This document shows positions 1 to 5,447 of a stretch of 6,602 nt of DNA, in pieces. The stretch lies in the NCBI GenBank assembly GCA_015494675.1, contig WGAW01000069.1, positions 1-6,602 on the forward strand. Direction: 5' to 3'. The notes beneath the pieces were generated by a model that did no database searches, had not been told where the DNA came from, and was given only the letters and a program-made list of their open reading frames with translations. Positions within the stretch are counted from its first letter, which is position 1; each line of letters opens with the position of its first letter. A program made the position numbers and the translations under genes. This DNA comes from Hydrogenimonas sp. (lineage in GTDB: Bacteria > Campylobacterota > Campylobacteria > Campylobacterales > Hydrogenimonadaceae).

Positions 1-827
1 CGGTTCTCTATCTTCCCGGGGTCGAGTATCTTGACGAATTTCGGTGCGTTGAGCCCCGCTACCACCGTCTCCCCTTTCTGGGTGGATACATATGTGATGA
101 TGCCCTCAAACGGCGCATCTATAACCGAGTAGCTGAGCCTTATTTCAGCCTTCTTCACTTCGGACTCGGCCACCTTTTTGTCATGTACGAAATCGCTCTT
201 TGCATTATCGAGGGCAAGCTTTGCGGATTTCAGTTTCAGCTCCGAGGCCCGAAGCGCGTTTTGCGCCTTTTTCGCGGCCGCCTCTTTGAGCGCCATCTCC
301 CGATAGGCCCTTTTCATCTCGCTCTGTGGTCCGCTTTTGTGCTCGTAGAGGCGACTCTTTTGGTCGTAGAACCATTTTGCCGTCTCCAGATCCGCGAGGG
401 CTCCTTTCAGAGCGGCACGGGCATCTTTTAGGGCCAGTGAAGCTATCTTCACTTCGTTCTTTAGCCTCTCTATCTCTCTGGGGTAGCGCTCCTCTATCTT
501 CGCCAGTTTCTGGCGGGCTATCTTCAAAGAGACCAGCGCTTCCCTGTCGTCTATCTGAGCTATCAGATCGCCCTTTTTCACTCTGTCTCCCACCCTGACA
601 GGCTCTTTTACGACGATTCCGCTCATTCTGGCACCTATGGTAACCTCCGCTCCGACGGAGGGTTTTACGACGCCGGTAGCGGCCACCTGCTCCACTATAT
701 CGCCCCTGGAGACCTTCAACTCTTTATAGGAAGAGAAGTCGGTCTTCTGCTTTGTATACCGAAGATAGCCGTAAATCCCGCCGGAAACGACTATCAGAGC
801 TATCACTACGGCTATAACTTTTTTCAC
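1..827 (-). CDS. MacA/HlyD-type periplasmic adaptor subunit of an efflux system (3' end outside the window)
   Basis: Inner-membrane-anchored adaptor that would connect an ABC (MacB-like) or RND pump to a TolC-type outer-membrane channel. I translated the frame directly; 275 codons are visible before the left edge. Residues 1-3 are MKK and about 4-22 form one hydrophobic N-terminal anchor with no lipobox cysteine. Residues about 61-94 are the first half of a lipoyl/barrel-sandwich domain (SGIVVKEPVRVGDRVKKGDL). About 96-232 is a long charged alpha-helical hairpin, and about 233-260 returns to the lipoyl half (YSVIDAPFEGIITYV, then KGETVVAG). The beta-barrel and membrane-proximal domains lie outside the window. 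The start is GTG at 827, preceded by AGGAG at 840-836 with 8 nt spacing. Its first bases overlap the TGA of the upstream hydrolase gene as GTGA, so translation is probably coupled. The MacA-like assignment rests on motif style; the pump type cannot be decided because the next gene is not visible. Confidence 0.9.
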   Translation of the reverse strand, partial: MKKVIAVVIALIVVSGGIYGYLRYTKQKTDFSSYKELKVSRGDIVEQVAATGVVKPSVGAEVTIGARMSGIVVKEPVRVGDRVKKGDLIAQIDDREALVSLKIARQKLAKIEERYPREIERLKNEVKIASLALKDARAALKGALADLETAKWFYDQKSRLYEHKSGPQSEMKRAYREMALKEAAAKKAQNALRASELKLKSAKLALDNAKSDFVHDKKVAESEVKKAEIRLSYSVIDAPFEGIITYVSTQKGETVVAGLNAPKFVKILDPGKIEN

Positions 828-1516
828 CCGCTTATCTCCTTTACAGACTCTTTGGCAGCTTCGGCGAACGCATGGAAGATCCTGCGGCTGTGCCACTGGT
901 AGGGCATAAACTCCGGATGCCACTGAAGCCCCGTGATCCTCGGCTCTTCAAGCGACTCAACGGCCTGGATTATGCCGTTTTGGTCGTGGGCCGCCTTGCG
1001 AAGCCCATCCCCTACACGCTCCACCGCCTGATGATGCAGGGCGTTTACCCTGATCGTTGTCTGGTTCAGGAGTCGATGGAGCGCCGTTTCGGGCTCGAGT
1101 GTCACCGTTTTGAGCGGAAACGGCGTGTGCGGGTGGGGAACTTCGAGCGTAAAGTCGTGTATGTGCGGATAGAGCGTTCCTCCGAAAAAGTGGTTTATCA
1201 GCTGCATCCCGCGGCAGATTCCCAAAACGGGCAGCCTCTCCTCCACCGCTCTTTGCAGAAGCTGAAGCTCCATCGCATCTCTCTTGGGGTCCGTTTTCGT
1301 AACGGTGTGGTGGCGCGATCCCCCGTATGTTTTGGGGTCTATATCTACGCCGCCGAGGATCAAAAGAGCGTCCATCTGCAGACTCTTTCGCCACGAAGAG
1401 GGGTGTACGAAGCGCGCTTTGAGACCGAAAAGCTGCAGCAGGAACCTCGAAAAGAGCCATGCGCTCCTGCTTCCGCGGTCTGACCCGGTAACGATTACGA
1501 GAGGTTTTTTAGCCAA
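824..1516 (-). CDS. Class I glutamine amidotransferase-like hydrolase, gamma-glutamyl-GABA hydrolase (PuuD/peptidase C26) type
   Basis: Cytoplasmic hydrolase with the class I glutamine amidotransferase fold. Relatives such as PuuD cleave gamma-glutamyl amide bonds; the substrate here is unknown. Numbered from the TTG start (230 aa), LGGVDIDP is at 54-61, the nucleophile elbow GICRGMQLIN is at about 99-108 with Cys101, HHQAV is at 161-165, and QWHPE at 198-202 supplies the catalytic His200 and Glu202. The triad is therefore complete and the length is normal for a stand-alone C26 protein. I prefer TTG at 1516 because an AAAGG-like Shine-Dalgarno (1528-1524) precedes it and the product then starts MAKKPLVIVTG, typical of the family. 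GTG at 1537 in the same frame would add seven residues and has a poorer ribosome site. It overlaps the amidoligase gene by 22 nt (43 nt from the GTG) and the adaptor by 4 nt. Pairing with an amidoligase is a recurring arrangement and suggests it edits, recycles or cleaves the ligase product. Confidence 0.93.
   Translation of the reverse strand: MAKKPLVIVTGSDRGSRSAWLFSRFLLQLFGLKARFVHPSSWRKSLQMDALLILGGVDIDPKTYGGSRHHTVTKTDPKRDAMELQLLQRAVEERLPVLGICRGMQLINHFFGGTLYPHIHDFTLEVPHPHTPFPLKTVTLEPETALHRLLNQTTIRVNALHHQAVERVGDGLRKAAHDQNGIIQAVESLEEPRITGLQWHPEFMPYQWHSRRIFHAFAEAAKESVKEISG
836..840 (-). promoter_or_regulatory. Strong Shine-Dalgarno of the adaptor gene
   Basis: AGGAG lies 8 nt before the GTG at 827, inside the last codons of the amidotransferase-like gene. 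It is the best ribosome binding site in the operon and fixes the adaptor start at GTG 827. Confidence 0.75.
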
Positions 1517-2508
1517 GAGTCCACCTTTCGCTTCCACTCATCTTTCATAAAGATCGAAAAGGGTGAGTCGAGAATATCGAGATACTCCGCACAGAGCCTG
1601 CATAGAGCCTCGTCGTCCGCCGCCAGTCTCTCTACAAGGACCCAGCTGTTCCACGCCTCCCATGTGTGCCACTGCGGCTCGTCCACCCGCGAGTTGGGAA
1701 GCCTGTAGTGGTATGTGGGACGGGGCGAGATCTTCTCTCCGGCCATCTTCCGCATCACCCTGTCCAGATCGATATGGGCAAAGAGCGGCAGAAGGTCGAG
1801 CGCCCTGTTTCTGGTGGGGTTGTATTCGAGGTAGTCGTCTATGAGCTGCGGCATCGTCGGGTCGTACTCCTCATCGAGAAGCAGCCGCATATAGGCTTCG
1901 TCGAAAGGGTCGATATAGGGGGTGAGCCTGCGTGTCATATCGGGTTTTATCATCTCCACCAGATTTTCATAGAGCACAAAGAAGGCGCGAAGCGTATTTA
2001 AAATTTCGTCTACTGATATTTTGGCCGCTTCGGGGTTTATGTGAAAACCGAAGGCATAGAAAGGGTCCGCTTTCGTACCCATAGCCCCATGCGCTCTAAG
2101 AGCCTCTTTTATCTCCTCGATAACTTCGATGCTGTCGATTGCCAGCGGCGGGGTAGAGACTTCGTAAGGGACCACCGCTTCTGAAAGATCCGCTATAAAA
2201 CGCTCTATACCGTCGATCACATGAGGCTCCAGCGCATGGTCGAGACCTATCGTATGGAGCCACCTGCTGAGTCCCGATTCGACCAGAAACTGAAAATCGA
2301 GAATGAGCGTGAATGTTCCGTAGGGCGTATCTTTGATCTTGTAGTGGTACGGGTTTATGACCTCTACGTGTCCGCCTACCGTTTTAAGCAGTACGGCGGC
2401 ACTCTTTTTCAGACTGATGGCACCGTATTCGAGCTCGAACCCGACAGATCTCAGATCGCCGTCCGCATTCTTCAGCTGCGGGGGCATCCGGAATTTTTCA
2501 GATTTCAT
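1495..2508 (-). CDS. Amidoligase_2-family protein (COOH-NH2 ligase, glutamine synthetase/GCS-like superfamily)
   Basis: Predicted ATP-dependent ligase joining a carboxylate to an amine, probably on an amino acid, peptide or polyamine; the true substrate is unknown. It is 337 aa from ATG 2508. Motifs fitting the family, in order, are GFELEYG at 23-29 (acidic metal-binding strand), YEVSTPPL at 115-122 (the family's VSPPL-like element), YAFGFHINPE at 151-160 (the GFHVH-like strand), PTRNRALDLLPL at 231-242, and YHYRLPNSRV at 266-275 near the last catalytic strand. No signal peptide or membrane segment is visible. The frame stays open far upstream, inside the flavoprotein gene, but that part reads as a shadow frame, and MKSEKF at 2508 is the first sensible start after the flavoprotein stop. 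There is no good Shine-Dalgarno, so coupling or a leaderless message is possible. ATG at codon 8 is an alternative start. It is followed at once by a glutamine amidotransferase-like hydrolase, the usual partner of this family. The family call is by motif recognition. Confidence 0.85.
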   Translation of the reverse strand: MKSEKFRMPPQLKNADGDLRSVGFELEYGAISLKKSAAVLLKTVGGHVEVINPYHYKIKDTPYGTFTLILDFQFLVESGLSRWLHTIGLDHALEPHVIDGIERFIADLSEAVVPYEVSTPPLAIDSIEVIEEIKEALRAHGAMGTKADPFYAFGFHINPEAAKISVDEILNTLRAFFVLYENLVEMIKPDMTRRLTPYIDPFDEAYMRLLLDEEYDPTMPQLIDDYLEYNPTRNRALDLLPLFAHIDLDRVMRKMAGEKISPRPTYHYRLPNSRVDEPQWHTWEAWNSWVLVERLAADDEALCRLCAEYLDILDSPFSIFMKDEWKRKVDSWLKNLS

Positions 2509-2515
2509 ACTGCCG

Positions 2516-2521
2516 ATTATA
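2516..2521 (-). promoter_or_regulatory. Possible internal -10 element just before the amidoligase start
   Basis: A perfect TATAAT is formed by the last bases of the flavoprotein gene including its TAA stop, 7 nt before the amidoligase ATG. A start about 7 nt downstream of the -10 would fall on or next to that ATG and give a leaderless message, which would fit the missing Shine-Dalgarno. No convincing -35 stands 16-18 nt upstream, although the upstream bases are A-rich. It may be chance. Confidence 0.25.
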
Positions 2522-3653
2522 CACTTTTTGCTACAACCGCGGCTGAAGAGAAGGCCCACTGGAAGTTGTAGCCTCCGACCATTCCGGTCACATCCACCAC
2601 CTCTCCGGCGAAGTAGAGACCCTCCGCCAGCCGGCTCTGCATCGTAAGCGGATCTATCTCCTCCGTGCTGACTCCCCCCTTTGTTGCCTCCGCCTTCGAG
2701 TAGCCGAATGTGCCCGCCGGAGCGAAGGTATAGGATTTGATCAGGGAGAGGCGCTGCTTCTGCTCTTCGCTCATCCGCGAATATGGAATCTCCGGCAGAT
2801 TCAAAGCGGCGAACAGCGCCTTTACGAAACGCTTCGGAAGCGGAATCTGCGAAAGCGCACTCTTCTTTGAATTTGCAAAAAGGCTCTTCAGCCTGATGCC
2901 CGGCAGAAAATCGACCGTAATCTTTCCCCGGTTCCAAAACAGAGATGCGTTCAAAACAGCCGGACCGCTGATACCCTTGTGGGCAAAGAGCATATCGGAG
3001 ACTATTTTTCGCCTGCCGACTGAAATCTGAACGCTCAGCGAAAGACCGCTCAGCTCCTTCATCCAGAACTGCTCCGGCTGAAGGGTAAGGCCTACAAGTG
3101 CCGGTCTCGGAGGGACGATGGTGTGGCCGAAAGATTCGGCTATATCGAAACCTATGGAGCTTGCACCCAAAGAGGCGAAACTGAGCCCGCCGGTAGCGAC
3201 GAGCACCTTGCGGGCGTAAAATCTGCCCGAAGAGCTCTCTATGCAGAAGCCCTCATCATCCCTCTTTACGTTCTGCACTTCCGTTTCATACCGTATAGGC
3301 ACACCTTTTACCGAATCGAGAAGAAGATCTATCAGCTCCCGGCTGCTCTTTTTGCAAAAGTACCGGCTATCTTTTTTCACTACAGGCTCGAGCCCTCTCT
3401 CTTCTAAAAAACGGAGAAGATCCCGGTTGTCGAAACAGTTGAATACCTTCTCTATAAAGGCGGGGTCGCCCAGGTAACATGAGGGTGAAAGATTTTCGTT
3501 TGTGATGTTGCAGCTGCCGCCGCCGGATATTTTAATCTTGGCTGCGGGATAGGAGTTGTGCTCGAGAATGAGCATATCTTTACGAGTGGAGAGTGCGGCG
3601 GCCATAAGGCCGGCAGCACCGGCTCCGAGAATTACAAGTTCGTGCCTCTGCAC
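2517..3653 (-). CDS. HI0933/BaiN/YhiN-family FAD-dependent flavoprotein
   Basis: Cytoplasmic flavoprotein of the HI0933-like family (annotated as NAD(P)/FAD-dependent oxidoreductase, BaiN-like or aminoacetone oxidase-like), 378 aa, slightly shorter than the usual 390-420. The FAD-binding Rossmann motif GAGAAG is at 10-15, with Glu31 ending the second strand as expected for ribose binding. KIKISGGGSCNITN at 39-52 is the family signature (commonly GGGRCN or GGGKCN; here Ser replaces the basic residue). VATGG follows at about residue 152, and the C-terminal FAD segment GLYFAGEVVDVTGMVGGYNFQWAFSSA is at about 346-372. The start is GTG at 3653, only 3 nt after the helicase stop and without a clear Shine-Dalgarno, which suggests translational coupling. 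Known members differ in role: clostridial BaiN acts on bile acids, while E. coli YhiN (RdsA) has been reported to make dihydrouridine in 23S rRNA. The helicase neighbour favours the RNA role, but this is inference. Confidence 0.92.
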   Translation of the reverse strand: MQRHELVILGAGAAGLMAAALSTRKDMLILEHNSYPAAKIKISGGGSCNITNENLSPSCYLGDPAFIEKVFNCFDNRDLLRFLEERGLEPVVKKDSRYFCKKSSRELIDLLLDSVKGVPIRYETEVQNVKRDDEGFCIESSSGRFYARKVLVATGGLSFASLGASSIGFDIAESFGHTIVPPRPALVGLTLQPEQFWMKELSGLSLSVQISVGRRKIVSDMLFAHKGISGPAVLNASLFWNRGKITVDFLPGIRLKSLFANSKKSALSQIPLPKRFVKALFAALNLPEIPYSRMSEEQKQRLSLIKSYTFAPAGTFGYSKAEATKGGVSTEEIDPLTMQSRLAEGLYFAGEVVDVTGMVGGYNFQWAFSSAAVVAKSV

Positions 3654-3656
3654 GGT

Positions 3657-5120
3657 CTATCGGCGGCTGGAGCTTCTGTTTCTGCCGCCGCCGCTTCTGC
3701 GCCTTCGGCCGCCGCTCTTTTTCGGTTTTTCGCCGACTCCGCTGGCAGCCATCATCCGTTTGACTTCATCTTCGCTGAGCCCGATTCCGGTACCGCTCCG
3801 TTTTAGCAGGCCGCTCTCCAGAACGATCGAGATGAGCTTGTATGCGATCTTTTGCGGAGCCATCTCGTCGGCCAGGCTTTCGTAGATTTTAACAGCGGTA
3901 TCATCTATGCCGCTGGCACGTACGAGATCTGAAAATCTCTCTACGATATCTTCGTTTCCTTCGCCGGCTTCGTCGACAAAGCCGTACTCCATCTTCGTAC
4001 CAACCTTCTGACGGATACGCTCGAGCTCTTTGAACTCCAGCGGAGTCACGAGTGTTATCGCCGTACCTTTTTTGCCCGCGCGGCCGGTACGGCCGATACG
4101 GTGCACATAGCTTTCGGGATCGAACGGGATATGGTAGTTGAATACATGGCTGACACTCTCTATGTTCAGACCGCGCGCCGCGACGTCGGTAGCTACGAGA
4201 ATATCTATATCTCGTCCGCGGAATCCCTTTATCACCTCCATACGGTCACGCATCTCCATATCTCCGTGAAGGCCTTTGGCATTGATTCCCTGTGCCTGCA
4301 GAAGCTCCGCGACACGGTCTACTTCGCGTTTCATGCGGCAGAAGACGATCGCCTTTTCGGGCTCCTCTTTATCCAGAAGACGCACTATGGCGTCGTCTCT
4401 GTCTTTCTCTTCTATGACATAGTAGAGCTGGCGAATATCCTTGTTTGTCGTCTCCTTCTTCGTCACCGAGACGAACTTGGGCTCATGAAGGATATGGCGC
4501 GCGAGATCCTTTATAGGCTCCGGCATCGTCGCGGAGAAGAGAAGAGTCTGGCGCTGCTGCGGAAGGTAGCTGAATATCTCTTTTATGTCGTCCAGAAAGC
4601 CCATATCGAGCATCTCGTCGGCTTCGTCGAGAACTACGATAGAGGGGTTGAAATCCTCCAGTTTGCCGGAGCTGAGCATATCCAGAAGCCGTCCGGGGGT
4701 GGCGACAACAACCTGTGCTCCGCGGCTTATAAGATCGAGCTGGCGCCTGTAGCTCTGTCCGCCGTATACGCTGACGGTTCTGATACCGGCGAAGCGGCCC
4801 AGGCTGAAGAGTTCGTCGCTGACCTGTGTGGCAAGTTCGCGGGTAGGAGTTATGACGAGCATATCCACACCGTTTCTCCACTCTATATTGTTGAGCGCAG
4901 GCAGACCGAACGCCGCCGTCTTTCCCGTACCTGTATGGGCCTGGCCAACAACATCGTTACCTTCGAGAATCAGGGGAATTACCTTCTCCTGTATCGGGCT
5001 GGGCACCTGAAATCCCATACGCTGGATCGCGCGCATGATAGGCTGTTTGAATCCGAAATCGGAAAAACGTACTGTAGGCTCTTGTTCTTGTTCGCTTTGT
5101 TGAATGGTCTCTTGTTCCAT
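3657..5120 (-). CDS. DEAD-box ATP-dependent RNA helicase
   Basis: Cytoplasmic RNA helicase that remodels RNA duplexes and RNA-protein complexes in ribosome assembly or mRNA decay. It is 487 aa with a complete motif set: Q motif (FSDFGF at 19-24, PSPIQ to Gln44), motif I AHTGTGKT 61-68, Ia PTRELA 92-97, Ib TPGR 141-144, II DEAD 165-168, III SAT 196-198, IV IVFC 258-261, V ATDVAARGLN 310-319, VI HRIGRTGR 340-347. Motif V has ARGLN where ARGLD is commoner. Residues about 385-460 form an acidic-to-mixed C-terminal extension, and 466-487 is a Gly/Arg/Ser-rich basic tail suited to non-specific RNA binding. The N-terminal 15 residues are Glu/Gln-rich. ATG 5120 has only a weak purine-rich site (AGAG about 11 nt upstream). 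It follows a roughly 230-nt structured leader with its own promoter and is probably the first gene of the five-gene operon. Size and tail recall the DeaD-annotated helicase RhpA of Helicobacter; I do not assign a symbol because DeaD/RhlE/CshA orthology is not resolved by motifs. Confidence 0.96.
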   Translation of the reverse strand: MEQETIQQSEQEQEPTVRFSDFGFKQPIMRAIQRMGFQVPSPIQEKVIPLILEGNDVVGQAHTGTGKTAAFGLPALNNIEWRNGVDMLVITPTRELATQVSDELFSLGRFAGIRTVSVYGGQSYRRQLDLISRGAQVVVATPGRLLDMLSSGKLEDFNPSIVVLDEADEMLDMGFLDDIKEIFSYLPQQRQTLLFSATMPEPIKDLARHILHEPKFVSVTKKETTNKDIRQLYYVIEEKDRDDAIVRLLDKEEPEKAIVFCRMKREVDRVAELLQAQGINAKGLHGDMEMRDRMEVIKGFRGRDIDILVATDVAARGLNIESVSHVFNYHIPFDPESYVHRIGRTGRAGKKGTAITLVTPLEFKELERIRQKVGTKMEYGFVDEAGEGNEDIVERFSDLVRASGIDDTAVKIYESLADEMAPQKIAYKLISIVLESGLLKRSGTGIGLSEDEVKRMMAASGVGEKPKKSGGRRRRSGGGRNRSSSRR

Positions 5121-5230
5121 CTGAAATGTGACTCTTTGTGTTGAAGTATAGCTTCGAGCGACGGTCCGGGCACTGTTTCTTACCGAGAAACCGGAATGGA
5201 AACGCTCATATGGTCGATCGAAGTCTCTTT

Positions 5231-5275
5231 ACCGACGGCACGCATAAGATGCTCCCAAGCGTTGCGCCTGTCGGT
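5231..5275 (-). repeat. Interrupted hairpin in the helicase leader
   Basis: Outer arms ACCGAC (5231-5236) and GTCGGT (5270-5275) pair perfectly. Inside them GGC/GCC and GCA/TGC continue the stem with small bulges, and GCT/AGC closes a 4-nt apical loop at 5254-5257. It is the longest folded element in the leader. Confidence 0.45.
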
Positions 5276-5287
5276 GCCCATCTGGTA

Positions 5288-5305
5288 AATATACGGAGGT
5301 ATATT
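5288..5305 (-). repeat. Perfect 7-bp hairpin with a CTCC loop
   Basis: On the minus strand AATATAC and GTATATT flank the 4-nt loop CTCC. In the leader RNA this would expose an anti-Shine-Dalgarno-like CUCC. It lies about 45 nt after the expected transcript start. Confidence 0.45.
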
Positions 5306-5323
5306 CGCTGTAGACGGGAAGAA

Positions 5324-5340
5324 CCGGCCGTTAAGGCCGG
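5324..5340 (-). repeat. GC-rich hairpin at the 5' end of the leader
   Basis: CCGGCC and GGCCGG, perfect 6-bp arms, enclose a 5-nt loop (TTAAC on the transcribed strand). It sits about 10 nt after the expected transcription start, where it would protect the 5' end of the message. No T-run follows, so it is not a terminator. Confidence 0.5.
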
Positions 5341-5355
5341 GTGTCAGGATGCCGC

Positions 5356-5364
5356 ATTATAGCA
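5356..5364 (-). promoter_or_regulatory. Extended -10 promoter for the helicase operon
   Basis: TGCTATAAT (minus strand, 5364 to 5356) is a perfect extended -10 (TGn-TATAAT). There is no recognisable TTGACA-like -35 at 16-18 nt, but the upstream stretch of about 5380-5425 is strikingly A/T-rich in an otherwise GC-balanced window. That fits vegetative promoters of Campylobacterota, which rely on an extended -10 and upstream AT tracts. Expected start near 5349. Confidence 0.6.
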
Positions 5365-5424
5365 CAAAGGGCCGCAATCGAAATCTGAAAATGAAAAGAA
5401 GATATAAATTTTTATAGAAATTTC

Positions 5425-5439
5425 AATACGGGCCGTATC
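5425..5439 (-). terminator. Weak terminator-like hairpin after the DUF1501 gene
   Basis: ATACG (5438-5434) and CGTAT (5430-5426) on the minus strand form a 5-bp stem with a 3-nt loop, extendable by one G-U pair, starting 9 nt after the TGA at 5448. The following bases are A/T-rich but lack a solid U-run, so termination would be inefficient or factor-dependent. Confidence 0.25.
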
Positions 5440-5447
5440 AGAGCTTT

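Larger units (their letters stand above)
5121..5349 (-). promoter_or_regulatory. Long, structured 5' leader of the helicase operon
   Basis: This covers most of the 327-bp gap, from the expected transcription start (about 5349, 7 nt after the -10) to the helicase ATG. Besides the three hairpins listed separately, two smaller inverted repeats are visible: GTTTCT/AGAAAC around a 5-nt loop at 5175-5191, and GAAG/CTTC around TATAG at about 5143-5155, close to the helicase start. Known precedent: E. coli csdA/deaD has a very long leader, and DEAD-box helicases are often controlled through RNA structure or cold. It matches no riboswitch, tmRNA, RNase P or SRP signature I can recognise. It could instead be a separate small RNA, or carry a short ORF (ATG 5281 to TAA 5180). 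Function is inferred from position and repeats only. Confidence 0.4.

Noticed and set aside
872..1483. 203-codon open frame on the plus strand over the amidotransferase-like gene
   Set aside because: It is antisense to a gene with an intact catalytic triad, has no recognisable motif and no ribosome site.
2509..2937. N-terminal extension of the amidoligase frame by 143 codons
   Set aside because: This part overlaps the C-terminus of the flavoprotein, which has clear FAD motifs in the other frame, and the translated extension is low-quality Gly/Arg/Ala-rich sequence without motifs.
4101..5144. 347-codon open frame on the plus strand
   Set aside because: It is exactly antisense to the DEAD-box helicase, whose complete motif set proves the minus strand is coding. 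The plus-strand product shows no family motif.
5143..5148. TATACT as a second, closer promoter -10 for the helicase
   Set aside because: There is no extended -10 TG and no -35; the hexamer lies within a small inverted repeat. The element at 5356-5364 is much better, though a weak second start is not excluded.
5324..5340. GC-rich hairpin as an intrinsic terminator of the DUF1501 gene
   Set aside because: No T-run follows on either strand and it lies downstream of a strong promoter, so it fits better as a 5' leader hairpin.
5138..5362. 74-codon plus-strand frame in the intergenic region
   Set aside because: It is the complement of the helicase leader, has no plausible Shine-Dalgarno, runs into the -10 region and has an irregular composition.
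5121..5447. Housekeeping RNA (tmRNA, SRP RNA, RNase P RNA, 6S RNA) or tRNA in the gap
   Set aside because: None of the conserved core sequences of these RNAs, nor a cloverleaf with a TTCGAAT-like T arm, was found on either strand.
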